Of a DNA stretch of 39,269 nucleotides, positions 9,324 to 17,145 are shown piece by piece. Every line of letters starts with the position of its first letter. The first letter of the stretch is position 1. The notes below the pieces were generated by a model. The model did no database searches. It worked only from the letters and a program-made list of their open reading frames with translations, and had not been told where the DNA came from. Made by a program: the position numbers and the translations under genes. Origin of the DNA: Deltaproteobacteria bacterium (GTDB lineage Bacteria; Desulfobacterota_B; Binatia; UBA9968); contig VBKY01000142.1 of the NCBI GenBank assembly GCA_005879255.1, forward strand, positions 1 to 39,269. The letters are read 5' to 3'.

Positions 9324-9617
9324 TTAGCTGGCGTACCCACGGTTGTGACCGCGGTCGGCTTGATCGTAAGCTTCCAGCTTAACCAATTTGTTGTAGACCC
9401 CGACGATCAGACAGACGGGTACCCACTGAGCGATGAAGTTAGCCCATTTGTTTCGACCGGTGAGCTCGCACACCAAAGACAAGATCATAGCGCCGGCGGC
9501 GACGCCGAGATATGTGGAAGACGGCATGGACGCCGTGTATTCTTTCAGTGATTTTGTCAGTTTGTCCTCTCTCGGCTGCGATGTTTCCGTTTCCAACGCG
9601 CCTTCATAATTATCCAT
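9324..9617 (-). CDS. Small two-helix membrane protein
   Basis: 97 residues from the ATG at 9617, chosen because GGGGGAG sits about 6 nt upstream; a longer in-frame start at 9674 has no such site. A polar head (MDNYEGALETETSQ) precedes two membrane helices, YLGVAAGAMILSLVCEL and WANFIAQWVPVCLIVGVYNK, then KLVKLE. I recognise the pattern from widespread hypothetical proteins of stress-type gene clusters but no function is known. A -24/-12 element lies 46 nt upstream of the start. Confidence 0.7.
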   Translation of the reverse strand: MDNYEGALETETSQPREDKLTKSLKEYTASMPSSTYLGVAAGAMILSLVCELTGRNKWANFIAQWVPVCLIVGVYNKLVKLEAYDQADRGHNRGYAS

Positions 9618-9662
9618 CTCAATCTCCCCCTTCTTGTACGTCGAATCCGTCTTTGTTGAAGG

Positions 9663-9678
9663 AGCAAAGCACATACCA
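9663..9678 (-). promoter_or_regulatory. Sigma-54-like -24/-12 promoter for the 9324-9617 gene (and topoisomerase IB)
   Basis: On the minus strand TGGTATGTGCTTTGCT: GG and GC are separated by exactly 10 nt, matching TGGCAC-N5-TTGC with one change. The predicted start of transcription is near 9652, about 35 nt before the ATG. No paired upstream half-sites were found. Confidence 0.6.
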
Positions 9679-9921
9679 CGCGTGGATTACGAGTTTTTCT
9701 TCCAGCTCTTCGGCTTATTCGATCACCGGGCGCACCTGGTCAACAAAATTCCATTGTAAATCGTTACACTGAGTCGAAATTCTCAATTTCATTTTCGGCA
9801 AACAAGCTCACAGTTTGCGGTTTTTCCCGACGTTTTTTTTCTGACACGGCGTCATCGCCTGGAGCGTTTTTCACGTGTCTGTTCGATGGCTTGTCGGTGC
9901 TCGCACATCTCACAGAGAAGA

Positions 9922-9937
9922 TGGCTCGACTTTTGCG
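9922..9937 (+). promoter_or_regulatory. Sigma-54-like -24/-12 promoter for the DUF3309 gene
   Basis: TGGCTCGACTTTTGCG keeps GG-N10-GC and TTGC but has CTC instead of CAC at -22. Predicted transcription start near 9948, about 79 nt before the ATG at 10027. Weaker than the other elements of the series. Confidence 0.45.
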
Positions 9938-10026
9938 GTTGACCAGTACCAGCAATAACACGTGAACAAAAATAATATTGGGCAAGTTAATGCAGCGTCG
10001 ATGGTTATTCGACGAAGGAGGTATAT

Positions 10027-10179
10027 ATGTCGTTACTAGTTTTAATTCTTGTGGTTCTCTTACTAGTCGGTGCCCTGCCGACCTGGCCGTATAGCAGCGG
10101 CTGGGGCTATGGACCCAGTGGACTACTCGGTCTGATCTTGATCATCGTACTGGTTTTTGCCTTGATGGGGCGAATTTGA
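10027..10179 (+). CDS. DUF3309 small hydrophobic protein
   Basis: 50 residues, preceded by a near-perfect ribosome site AAGGAGGT at 10015-10022. The translation runs MSLLVLILVVLLLVGALPTW, then PYSSGWGYGPSGLLG, then a second hydrophobic segment ending LMGRI. The ALPTWPYSxGWGYxPSG core is the DUF3309 signature. Members are two-helix membrane peptides, often stress-induced, with no known biochemical role. Confidence 0.9.
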   Translation: MSLLVLILVVLLLVGALPTWPYSSGWGYGPSGLLGLILIIVLVFALMGRI

Positions 10180-10220
10180 AGTCGCTGAAGACCGCGACTG
10201 TTCTTGGAATTTCATAGGTT

Positions 10221-10255
10221 GCTTGGCTCCGCCGGAATTAACGGCGGAGCCAAGC
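10221..10255. terminator. Strong 14-bp hairpin downstream of the DUF3309 gene
   Basis: GCTTGGCTCCGCCG, a 7-nt loop, and the exact reverse complement, 41 nt after the stop codon at 10179. The stem is long and GC-rich but has no T-run, so it may be a rho-independent-like attenuator, an mRNA 3'-end stabiliser or a REP-type palindrome. Confidence 0.55.
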
Positions 10256-10403
10256 AGCAGCGCTAGCACCGCATTTTCCACTCCAGGCATTGAGACGACC
10301 CGAGTCGCACTACGCTGCTCCATCGACTCGGCCGCGCCGGCGCTTTCAGCACAAGACCGCGTCTATTCGGCAGCTCGTAGCACTTCAATGGCTGGAGTCC
10401 GAT

Positions 10404-11426
10404 GTGAGAATCGCACAGGTTGCGCCGCTTCATGAGAGCGTGCCGCCGCTTTTATACGGCGGCACGGAACGCGTGGTGTCCTATCTCACTGAAGAACTGG
10501 TACGACAAGGGCATGACGTTACTTTGTTCGCCAGTGGCGACTCCGTAACGCAAGCACGCCTGGTGGCGTGTTCCGAGAGTTCCTTGCGTTTGGATGATCA
10601 GGTGAGCGATCCTCTGGCGCATCATTTTGTTTTACTCGAGGAAGTGTTCGCACGCGCCGATGATTTCGACATCATTCATTTCCACATCGACTATCTTCAC
10701 TTTCCCTTTTCACGAAGGCAGAACACAGCGCATTTGACGACACTGCATGGACGCCTCGACCTGCCGGATTTAAACCTGCTCCACAAGAAATTCAGTGAAA
10801 TACCGGTCGTGTCGATTTCCAACGCGCAGCGCCTCCCCTGGGCGTGGGCCAATTGGCAGGGAACCGTTTATCATGGGCTGCCGTTGGATCTCTACCAACC
10901 ACGCACCGAAGCGGGAGCATATCTGGTTTTTCTCGGACGAATCGCACCCGAAAAACGTTTCGACCGCGCCGTCGAGATTGCCCAGCGAGCGGACATGCCG
11001 CTTAAATGCGCGGCAAAATTGGACGACGCGAATCGCCAATATTTTGAGGAAACGATCAAACCACTGGACAAACATCTCGTGGAATCTGTCGGCGAAGTGG
11101 GCGACGCCGACAAACAAGAGCTTCTCGCCCACGCTTACGCTCTGCTATTTCCGATCGATTGGCCGGAACCGTTCGGACTGGTGCTCATCGAAGCAATGGC
11201 ATGCGGCACGCCGGTCATTGCTTATCGTTGTGGCTCGGTGCCCGAACTTGTCGATGACGGCGTGACTGGCTTTGTCGTCGATGACCTTGACGCGGCGACG
11301 AAAGCTGTGTTCAAGATCAAAACTCTGGACCGCGCCCTGTGCCGGCACCGCTTCGAAGAACGCTTCAGCGCGACTCGAATGGCGGAGGAGTACGTGGCCA
11401 TTTACCAACGCCTGCTCAACAACTGA
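10404..11426 (+). CDS. GT4-family glycosyltransferase
   Basis: 340 residues from the GTG at 10404, where family similarity begins (VRIAQVAPLHESVPP, LYGGTERVVSYLTEELV, GHDVTLFASGDS); GGAG lies upstream. An in-frame ATG at 10290 would add 38 non-conserved residues. The GT-B fold is supported by the C-terminal EPFGLVLIEAMACGTPVIAY, the E-x7-E nucleotide-sugar motif of GT4 retaining transferases, and by FLGRIAPEKRFDRAVEIA. It transfers a sugar from an NDP donor. The acceptor is unknown; stand-alone genes of this type occur in stress and trehalose/glycogen contexts. Confidence 0.88.
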   Translation: MRIAQVAPLHESVPPLLYGGTERVVSYLTEELVRQGHDVTLFASGDSVTQARLVACSESSLRLDDQVSDPLAHHFVLLEEVFARADDFDIIHFHIDYLHFPFSRRQNTAHLTTLHGRLDLPDLNLLHKKFSEIPVVSISNAQRLPWAWANWQGTVYHGLPLDLYQPRTEAGAYLVFLGRIAPEKRFDRAVEIAQRADMPLKCAAKLDDANRQYFEETIKPLDKHLVESVGEVGDADKQELLAHAYALLFPIDWPEPFGLVLIEAMACGTPVIAYRCGSVPELVDDGVTGFVVDDLDAATKAVFKIKTLDRALCRHRFEERFSATRMAEEYVAIYQRLLNN

Positions 11427-11571
11427 AATGCTCCGCCCGCCGTTCAAAGTTCACCGTTCCAGGTTCAAAGTCTTAGCTCGCATTCCCACATTGAAACTTT
11501 GACTCTCGATCGGATTTTTCGGAGTGGGTTCGAGCAACGCTGCTAGGCGCTATAGGGAAAATGAAACCGGC

Positions 11572-11886
11572 TTAGAGAAGATGTGACACATCCAAGTCGC
11601 CGATCTCTTTGATCGGGCAACCAACGTGGTCACGGAAGATATTTGAGATTTGACCGCAAAAAGAGTGGTCCTTGAAAATGAGACTACCGATATAGGCCTC
11701 ATCTTGAAAATCGATTATCAAAAAACATTTATTGGACATCAAACTATTGGAGTGCACGTACTTCAAAATTCCAACTTCTCCCATGAGAGTTTTGACACTA
11801 CCGTTTCTTGTTACGGCGAGCGTCCACACCGGAGGCCAATTCCGCACGGCTCGGTAGCTCATAAGGGGGTGATCACGGAGCTTCAA
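11572..11886 (-). CDS. HPLM/NWPP small protein family, copy A
   Basis: 104 residues from a TTG at 11886 where other copies have ATG. It shares with copies B, C and D the N-terminal LRxHPLM...NWPPxWT, a central GEVGxLxxV, then CFLIIDF, YIGSLIFKDHSFCGQI and the C-terminal IKEIGDLDVSHLL. No membrane segment or signal is present, so it is likely cytoplasmic. I do not recognise a characterised family. The replacement of ATG by TTG and the lack of any nearby partner gene suggest a copy under weaker constraint, though the frame is intact. Confidence 0.65.
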   Translation of the reverse strand: MKLRDHPLMSYRAVRNWPPVWTLAVTRNGSVKTLMGEVGILKYVHSNSLMSNKCFLIIDFQDEAYIGSLIFKDHSFCGQISNIFRDHVGCPIKEIGDLDVSHLL

Positions 11887-12111
11887 GGTTCAAGTAGATA
11901 GGAATCACACGCAGGTGTCAATCGAAGTTGATAGTGTCGGAAAAGTGACAAATGGGAAAAAGCCCGGAAAATATCAGATTCAAATTACGACACTACCAAC
12001 GGGAATCCCCAACGAGGACCCTCTTTGAAAAAGAGTGACATGGGAGATTTTCGACAGAAGGCATTACTGACCTGAGTTAGAAGTTCATTTAAGAGTCATT
12101 CGGCTATTTCC

Positions 12112-12195
12112 GTCATGCCGGAAAAACCGGCATCCAGAGTCTTTGAAATTCCTGGTCACGCTACACCCGACTGATCCGGGGTTGGCCGGAATGAC
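12112..12195. repeat. Dispersed GTCAT..CCGG double-hairpin repeat, copy 1
   Basis: It starts GTCATGCCGG-AAAAA-CCGGCATCCA and ends TGATCCGGGGTTGGCCGGAATGAC. The two ends are roughly inverted copies of each other and the left end can fold into a hairpin. The same architecture recurs at 23893-24006. It resembles a BIME/REP-type palindromic unit. Confidence 0.75.
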
Positions 12196-12295
12196 GCCAA
12201 AATTATCCAACCAACCGGAAACAGGACACTAAAACGGCTGCGCCAATGTCGCGACTCCGAGACAATGCTATGCCGGTTCCACCAACTATAATAGG

Positions 12296-12458
12296 CTAGC
12301 AGGTTGCTTGAAAAACTCTGTCGGAGTCCTTCGACGGTGCTCAGAGTCCGTCCTGAGCTTGACGAAGGAACGAACGGACGGGTTTTGCTATCATTGAGGA
12401 TTCCCGTTCATGCTGAGGTTCTCGAAGCATTCCGAACCTTTTTTCAGCAACATGCTAG
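12296..12458. mobile_element. MITE-like element with imperfect terminal inverted repeats, copy 1
   Basis: 163 bp bounded by CTAGCAGGTTGCTTGAAAAA on the left and TTTTTTCAGCAACATGCTAG on the right, which are inverted relative to each other with a few mismatches. The inside carries TTCGACGGTGCTCAG and CCGTTCATGCTGAGG motifs. No ORF is inside, so it would need a transposase in trans. A second, inverted copy is at 26823-26952. Confidence 0.65.
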
Positions 12459-12490
12459 GCTAGGCTACTAGTAAGAACGCCGAAGGATGA

Positions 12491-12506
12491 TGGCATTCGC
12501 GTTGCT
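12491..12506 (+). promoter_or_regulatory. Sigma-54-like -24/-12 promoter for the 12668 gene
   Basis: TGGCATTCGCGTTGCT matches the consensus with GG-N10-GC spacing. It lies 33 bp downstream of the MITE-like element. Predicted start near 12517, which gives a leader of about 150 nt to the GTG start at 12668. Confidence 0.6.
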
Positions 12507-12667
12507 ATGACACGATTAGTAGGCGGATGAGATCGTCAGCAGCCCGGTGACGGCAGAGCCCAACGCAGCGCACCGCGCTTCTTGCCCAGAGGAAAAACGA
12601 CTTGCCTCCGCGCTCACGTAAGAGTTAAGTCTTGTCTACTGAACCGCATGATGGAGGGGAGAAGATT

Positions 12668-12961
12668 GTGAAAAAGTTAGAACAAGCGCTGGTCAATCCC
12701 GCTGCGGTATTTGCCGAGCCGAAGGAAGTCGTCGTCAATCCTACGTTTTCGCGTCAACAGAAAATCGACGTCCTACGCCGCTGGGAGCACGAGACGCGAC
12801 TATTTCAAGCAAGCGCCAAGGAACGCCTGACCGACGCTTCGGAAGAGTTACTGGGGGAGATTCTTGAATCGCTCCATGAGTTGGATTACTGGCCAGACCT
12901 TGAGCATCCCGGCTGGGGCAAAGCCGGTGGGCTAGCGCGGAACGATCTCAAAAAAAAATAA
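12668..12961 (+). CDS. Small conserved protein with VFxxPxEVVxNPxxSRQQKIDVLRRWE motif
   Basis: 97 residues from the GTG at 12668, which has GGAGGGGAG just upstream; an in-frame TTG at 12632 is the alternative. The core PAAVFAEPKEVVVNP followed by QQKIDVLRRWEHETR and a leucine-rich tail is typical of a widespread family of roughly 80-100-residue hypothetical proteins. It is predicted helical and soluble. No function is known. Confidence 0.68.
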   Translation: MKKLEQALVNPAAVFAEPKEVVVNPTFSRQQKIDVLRRWEHETRLFQASAKERLTDASEELLGEILESLHELDYWPDLEHPGWGKAGGLARNDLKKK

Positions 12962-13108
12962 TAGGCGAGACAAACCCTCCGCTGACAGGCGCGCAACCTG
13001 CAACTACGTCTTCGATTTCGACTCGTTCACTGCGTTTGGTCTTCGAAGAAATTTTGACACCAGAGGTGACCTGGAGTCCGTCGTAGGCTCTATCGGGGAA
13101 TCAATAAA

Positions 13109-13136
13109 GTAAGGGCGGCTTGTTAGCCGCCCTTAC
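13109..13136. repeat. Perfect 12-bp palindrome between convergent genes
   Basis: GTAAGGGCGGCT-TGTT-AGCCGCCCTTAC. It belongs to the GTAGGGGCGG family and sits between the convergent genes ending at 12961 and 13171, so it could end transcription in both directions. Confidence 0.75.
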
Positions 13137-13170
13137 TGTTACGTCTCTCGTGTTGTGGTTTGTCGGGTCG

Positions 13171-13803
13171 CTATTCCCGACCCGTTGGCTTGGATGGTGG
13201 GCTGGTCGTCGTTCCTCCGCGTGCACCACTTTTAGCTGGTTCGCTACCGGCTTGATTACCGGTCTTCTCCTCAGATGAACTCGAAGATCGGCCACTCGTT
13301 CCTTGGCTGCCGCCAGTAGATTCTTTGCCCATTGAAGATGACGATGAGCTACCCATGGTTCCTGCTTCAACGCCGAGAGCGCTAGCGGTCTTGTCGTCGA
13401 TCCGTCCGGTCACTTGAAGATTGTTCGACTTCTGAAACTCGCGTAATGCTTGGTTGGTTTTTGGTCCCACCACACCGTCCGCCGTGCCTGGGTCAAAGCC
13501 TTTGGTCTTGAGCGCTTCTTGGATCGCCTTGACCTTGTCCTTCGACCACTGGCCGCTTGCCATCCGGCTCCCCGTTCCGCTTTGCATCCCCGTTCCCTCG
13601 CTGCGCCCTACGCCCGCCTGCCCCGGCGTGGACTGCCCGCCGCTCATCGGCGGATCCGTAGGTTTTTGCATTCGGTTCTCGCTGCCGCTTTTTTGTCCGC
13701 CAGTCTCACCTGGACTGGCCTGCGACCAAGCGTATGGCGCGTTGACAATCACTGCTGCGCCAAACGCCAGACTCGACAATACTGCTAAACGAGATTTCTT
13801 CAT
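13171..13803 (-). CDS. Exported peptidoglycan-binding-domain protein
   Basis: 210 residues. A Sec signal peptide (MKKSRLAVLSSLAFGAAVIV, cleavage near AWSQA) leads into a low-complexity Gly/Ser/Pro/Gln segment. A single peptidoglycan-binding domain 1 follows at about residues 84-150 (VKAIQEALKTKGFDPG, DGVVGPKTNQALREFQK). A second low-complexity tail is rich in Ser, Gly and Thr. The domain probably anchors the protein to the cell wall in the periplasm. AAAGGAGG precedes the ATG. A sigma-54-type promoter and paired half-sites lie upstream, so it is a likely member of the stress regulon. Confidence 0.85.
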   Translation of the reverse strand: MKKSRLAVLSSLAFGAAVIVNAPYAWSQASPGETGGQKSGSENRMQKPTDPPMSGGQSTPGQAGVGRSEGTGMQSGTGSRMASGQWSKDKVKAIQEALKTKGFDPGTADGVVGPKTNQALREFQKSNNLQVTGRIDDKTASALGVEAGTMGSSSSSSMGKESTGGSQGTSGRSSSSSEEKTGNQAGSEPAKSGARGGTTTSPPSKPTGRE

Positions 13804-13860
13804 TATCTGCCTCCTTTTTTAAAACCTGTGTTAAATATTCGCGCCCAATTAACGAAAGGC

Positions 13861-13876
13861 AGCAAGGGCTATGCCA
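13861..13876 (-). promoter_or_regulatory. Sigma-54-like -24/-12 promoter for the peptidoglycan-binding protein
   Basis: Minus strand TGGCATAGCCCTTGCT, a full match to GG-N10-GC and TTGC. Predicted start near 13850, about 46 nt before the ATG. Confidence 0.75.
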
Positions 13877-13939
13877 CGCAATTTTTGGTTGAGATGTAAC
13901 GAAACAATTAAATTATCTTTTCATTCCTGTAAAAACGAA

Positions 13940-13989
13940 CGTCCCAAAGTCGATAACCGGCATTGTCTACGCATTTCGAAAGCGGGACG
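13940..13989 (-). promoter_or_regulatory. Paired CGTCCC/GGGACG activator half-sites
   Basis: CGTCCC at 13940-13945 and GGGACG at 13984-13989. If each is half of an 18-bp palindrome as at 32779, the centres are 32 bp apart, at about -98 and -130 from the predicted start of the 13861-13876 promoter. The remaining half of each palindrome is degenerate. Confidence 0.45.
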
Positions 13990-14283
13990 TATTGCTTCGA
14001 AGGTAACAGCTGCGGCATTTCAGCCAGGAGGAGAAAATCGCCAAACATGCTTTGCTGAAACCGCGGATAAGTAAATCCGGGCGCACATCACTGGGCGAGG
14101 CGAAAGACGCATTTCACCATGAAGACCAGCAAGGGCACGAAGGTTAAGATCATTCACAGCGCAAACCTTCGTGTCCGTCTTGCGCTTCGTGGTAATATGT
14201 TTTTTGCTACCGGTCGGCGACGCGTGCGAAGATCTTTGCGTTCTTTGCTGCTGAACCCGCTTCACCGCAATTCGCCCCCTCTA
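13990..14283. other. Gene-free stretch
   Basis: No supportable gene or promoter. A partial inverted pair, CGAAGGTTAAGA and GCAAACCTTCGTG, near 14138-14172 is the only structure noticed. Confidence 0.5.
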
Positions 14284-14538
14284 TCAAATCGATAGGCGCG
14301 CGAACGTTAGTCGATACAAAACCAACAAGACGATGGAGCCTAACACGGCCATGACAAAGCCGACCGGATCGTCTTGGCGATACATGCCGAGCGCGCGACC
14401 TAAAAAGCCGCCGATTAGCGCGCCCGCGGTGCCCAGCAGAATGGTCACTACAAAGCCGCCTGGATCGCGTCCCGGCATCAGCAACTTGCCCACCGCACCG
14501 ACGAGTAATCCAAAAAAGATCCATCCTATTATGCCCAT
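14284..14538 (-). CDS. GlsB/YeaQ/YmgE-family small membrane protein
   Basis: 84 residues. Glycine-rich hydrophobic helices with the family signature GIIGWIFFGLLVGAVGKLL, MPGRDPGGFVVTILLGTAGA and a GFLGRALG hairpin identify the transglycosylase-associated (Transgly_assoc) family. These are three-helix inner-membrane proteins, induced by stress in many bacteria, with no demonstrated enzymatic activity. AAGGAGGTACC ahead of the ATG is a strong ribosome site. Unlike its neighbours it has no recognisable -24/-12 element. Confidence 0.9.
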   Translation of the reverse strand: MGIIGWIFFGLLVGAVGKLLMPGRDPGGFVVTILLGTAGALIGGFLGRALGMYRQDDPVGFVMAVLGSIVLLVLYRLTFARLSI

Positions 14539-14590
14539 GGTACCTCCTTGTCTGGATTCAAGATTTTGATCGCTTCAGGCTTGTTTCCTA

Positions 14591-14710
14591 AATTCGAAAT
14601 TCGAATATCGAAATCCGAAACAATTTCAAAACTCGAAATATTAAATCCAAAACTCAAGTCCGAATCCTGGAACTTTTGGTCATTTGATATTGTTTCGAGC
14701 TTCGTATCCT
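14591..14710. repeat. AT-rich intergenic inverted repeat
   Basis: Multiple TTCGAAATTCGAA-like units. CGAAATCCGAAACAAT at 14609-14624 is inverted with ATTGTTTCGAGCTTCG at 14689-14704 (about 13 of 16 positions pair). Base composition is clearly more AT-rich than the flanks, suggesting an inserted or dispersed repeat. Confidence 0.55.
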
Positions 14711-14799
14711 TCGAAATCGCTCAGGATAGGTTTCGTGATTCGAATTTAGCCATCTATCTCTTGGCGGCCCACTCCGACGCCTCAAGTTTTGTGGCGCGG

Positions 14800-15315
14800 T
14801 TAAGCCGCGCGCCGCGAACGGCGTCGTTTTGATTTCGCTTTCGCTTTACGCCCCGATTTGGACTTCGAGGTCTTCGTTTGGGTTTTTCCCGTGAGCTCTG
14901 CCTTGCGCTCACTCATTTGCTTGCCGTAGTCCGTTAGATCCATGCCACTTTCTTCCGCCTTCGGCAGCATCTCGCTTTCTTCTTCTTCCACGTGATGCTT
15001 TATGCACTCCACCAGCTCGGCAAATTGCTCTTTCAACTGGTCGTCTTCGCTATCCAGGGTCTTGAGCTCTTGGATAATTTCTTTCGCCTGTTGGTGCTCC
15101 TTATTGGCCTCGTCGATCATTTCCTTGTCACCGAGCTCGTTTTGCACCGCAGGGTAGAAGATTTCCTCTTCCAACGTTGTATGCACTTCCAGCTCCTGGA
15201 TGACCTGATCGGCGATGCGTTTCTTGGCTCCGTTGTTTTTCGCCTGATAGAACTTCCTGAACAAGCCTTTCACTTTTTTATGGTCCTGTCGGATCATCTG
15301 CACTGCATTCGGCAT
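14800..15315 (-). CDS. Hemerythrin HHE-domain protein
   Basis: 171 residues. The four-helix HHE domain has the expected His/Glu positions: IRQDHKKVKGLF, LEVHTTLEEEIFYP, KEHQQAKEII and CIKHHVEEEESEMLP. These form a di-iron centre that can bind O2 or NO, or sense oxidative stress. The tail from about residue 145 is a run of Lys, Ser and Arg, unlike the acidic core, and may bind nucleic acid or membrane lipids. GGAGG precedes the ATG. A sigma-54-like element is 38-53 nt upstream. Confidence 0.88.
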   Translation of the reverse strand: MPNAVQMIRQDHKKVKGLFRKFYQAKNNGAKKRIADQVIQELEVHTTLEEEIFYPAVQNELGDKEMIDEANKEHQQAKEIIQELKTLDSEDDQLKEQFAELVECIKHHVEEEESEMLPKAEESGMDLTDYGKQMSERKAELTGKTQTKTSKSKSGRKAKAKSKRRRSRRAA

Positions 15316-15352
15316 CGTTCTGTCCTCCTTCTAGCTTTCTAGCTACTCGACC

Positions 15353-15368
15353 AGCAACTGGCGTGCCG
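15353..15368 (-). promoter_or_regulatory. Sigma-54-like -24/-12 promoter for the hemerythrin gene
   Basis: Minus strand CGGCACGCCAGTTGCT, with correct GG-N10-GC spacing. Predicted start near 15341, about 26 nt before the ATG. No paired half-sites found upstream. Confidence 0.65.
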
Positions 15369-15434
15369 CTTCGGCGTCGGTGCTATCCAGCGTTCATCAT
15401 AGCCGAACGATATTCATATCAAGAGCGCGGTTGT

Positions 15435-15836
15435 TCATATCAAGAAGGTCTTTTCCGGAAGAGGCGCGCGATTCGACTGGCGCTGCTTTACGCTGATCTT
15501 GTTAGTGACGATGACACCGACCAGGGCGGTCTTCGCCAGCTCCACTGCTTTCGCGCGCATAGCTTCGGAATCGACGGTACCGGACAGCGTCACTTCATTT
15601 TTGGTCACATCCGCGACTACGCTGAGATTTGCTGATTTAAGCTGTTCATCACTGTCGAACTTGGCCTTAACGACTTTTTCCAGCTTGACATTTGCTGATG
15701 ATGGACTGCCCGCACCCGGCGCCACCGACGCCGCGTCCGCTTGCGGCTTTTTCGGCTCGTTCGCTCGGCCACAAGCGAGAATCGCCACCGCAGCACTCAA
15801 AGCAAGGATGGCAAGAATAAATATTATCCTATTCAT
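15435..15836 (-). CDS. BON-domain lipoprotein
   Basis: 133 residues. A lipoprotein signal ends at VAILAC (Cys22). After a Pro/Ala-rich linker comes one BON domain (about residues 52-120) with VKAKFDSDEQLKSANLSVVA, VTLSGTVDSEAMRAKAVELA and TNKISV. BON domains bind phospholipid membranes and are common in envelope and osmotic stress proteins (OsmY-like). The mature protein should sit in the periplasm, attached to a membrane. A full sigma-54-like promoter lies 42-57 nt upstream. Confidence 0.88.
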   Translation of the reverse strand: MNRIIFILAILALSAAVAILACGRANEPKKPQADAASVAPGAGSPSSANVKLEKVVKAKFDSDEQLKSANLSVVADVTKNEVTLSGTVDSEAMRAKAVELAKTALVGVIVTNKISVKQRQSNRAPLPEKTFLI

Positions 15837-15877
15837 GAGAGCTTCGCCTTTCTACGAGAGATGATGATGGAGAGCAC

Positions 15878-15893
15878 GGCAAGACATATGCCA
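15878..15893 (-). promoter_or_regulatory. Sigma-54-like -24/-12 promoter for the BON lipoprotein
   Basis: Minus strand TGGCATATGTCTTGCC, matching GG-N10-GC and TTGC. Predicted start near 15867, about 31 nt before the ATG. Confidence 0.75.
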
Positions 15894-15934
15894 TGAGCAC
15901 GATACCAGCCTTACGCTGCCCTTATTTTGATTGT

Positions 15935-15986
15935 CGTCCCACGGGCGAAACGGCGCAGAGGGACGAACCTGTGCAAACTTGGGACG
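15935..15986 (-). promoter_or_regulatory. Cluster of CGTCCC/GGGACG activator half-sites
   Basis: CGTCCC at 15935-15940, GGGACG at 15960-15965 and GGGACG at 15981-15986. The first and last have implied site centres 34 bp apart at about -77 and -111 from the predicted start of the BON promoter, the usual range for sigma-54 enhancer sites. Confidence 0.42.
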
Positions 15987-16268
15987 CAAGAGATTCGCGG
16001 AGTTGCAATAGCTCTCCGATCATACGGAACGTCTATCGCCGCCCTATGATGGGAGCTTTTTTACGGAAATGTCAGGTATCTGACAGACACCCAAGCAATT
16101 TCGATATACGCATCGGTCGTATTCGATGGGTCTAACCGAAGCCGTGGATTCCCGTGAGAGACGGGCAAGGACAACTGCAATAAAAAGATTGCCAACCTGT
16201 CCAACATTCTCCAGTTGACGGCTTGGCCAATCAGTGATTATTTTCCGGCCGTGAATATTGTTATCGAG

Positions 16269-16505
16269 ATGTCGCTCCCGGTTTACGACGGCTTTATGGA
16301 CCAATGCCCGCCCTCGCATCCGGAGTATGAAACCCTGAAGAATGGTGTGATTGTCCGCCGCTCGAAAGGGAACCGCTTCGAGCGGATCTTGGAAATCCAC
16401 TGCAGCGTGGAACGGGCAAAAAGTCTTCTTGACCTGGCAAAGCAGGTTTATCCGGACGCTGTTCCAGACATCGAAAAGGCTATTGCTGCGCCGCGAGATT
16501 CCTAG
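16269..16505 (+). CDS. Small protein of unknown function
   Basis: 78 residues from the ATG at 16269; an in-frame TTG at 16215 would give 96. The body, SHPEYETLKNGVIVRRSKGN then FERILEIHCSVERAKSLLDL and AKQVYPDAVPDIEKAI, has a well-formed amphipathic pattern and looks genuinely coding. The start is weak, without a clear ribosome site, so the gene may be N-terminally damaged like its neighbours. I do not recognise a named family. Confidence 0.42.
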   Translation: MSLPVYDGFMDQCPPSHPEYETLKNGVIVRRSKGNRFERILEIHCSVERAKSLLDLAKQVYPDAVPDIEKAIAAPRDS

Positions 16506-16560
16506 ATTTCTCGAAAGGCAAGCTATGCTACTTTTTCAATTTTAATCGAACGAGGAAAAT

Positions 16561-16831
16561 ATGATGCCGACTGCATGGGATGTTCGTAATAAATTGATGG
16601 CTATTCTAAACGCGGCGAAATATAGTGGGGAGCCTTACGTCGATGTGGAATCGAGCAATCTCCAGAAAGATTTGGCATGCGACCTAAACGCCCATAACAG
16701 GACGTCTATTTTTCATGAAGTAAATGACAAAAATGATGCGCCCCGGTGATTCAATTCTAAAGGAAAGTGGGAACGGGGACGGCGCAACGATGATGATCCG
16801 TTATATCCTCAAGACTAAGCCTGACAATTAA
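16561..16831 (+). pseudogene. Frameshifted small conserved gene
   Basis: Frame 1 from 16561 reads MMPTAWDVRNKLMAILNAAK, then YSGEPYVDVESSNLQKDL and TSIFHEV, and then breaks. An extra A in the AAA run at 16722-16724 shifts the frame; one base over, the protein continues MTKMMRPGDSILKESGNGDG and ATMMIRYILKTKPDN to a stop at 16829-16831. The whole length of 271 bp is 3n+1. Both halves look conserved (the VM..MRxGDxIL..GxGAxxxIRY pattern), so an intact ancestor of about 90 residues is likely. AGGAAAAT precedes the ATG. Confidence 0.6.
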
Positions 16832-17145
16832 AAACACCTAAGTTAGAATCTAAAAACTGTTCACCACCGTACCATTTAGGAAAGAGGTCCGGTTAGATCC
16901 GGTGAAGTGCAAGAGATTAAGAGATCGAGCAACCCGACATGTTTTCGGACCGCGTAATATTCTGCGACCGGATTCCCAAAGCGCCCCGGCTTCAAGCGAC
17001 ACGGCAAGCAAATAGCGCTTACGTCGACTGCAAAACAAGATGAGCTCAACATTTACAAAAAAAATCGCCGGTGACGATTTAGTTGATGCGGCGGCTTGTT
17101 CGGAAAAATCCAAACCGCACCGGGACATTTGTGCTGCGGGATCGA
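16832..17145. other. Gene-free stretch
   Basis: 314 bp with no supportable gene, promoter or clear repeat. Short ORFs here have no recognisable similarity or ribosome site. Confidence 0.5.

Larger units (their letters stand above)
11887..12490. other. Gene-free stretch rich in dispersed repeats
   Basis: About 600 bp with no supportable gene. It holds a short hairpin CTCTTTGAAAAAGAG near 12024-12038, the 84-bp GTCAT..CCGG repeat at 12112-12195 and the 163-bp MITE-like element at 12296-12458. A TGTC-N8-GACA sequence near 11937 is seen but has no promoter next to it. Confidence 0.6.

Noticed and set aside
9764..9985. 73-residue minus-strand ORF
   Set aside because: No ribosome site, no recognisable pattern, and it overlaps the plus-strand promoter region of the DUF3309 gene.
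15893..16135. 80-residue plus-strand ORF
   Set aside because: Lies across the BON promoter and its enhancer half-sites, with no ribosome site and no coherent domain pattern.
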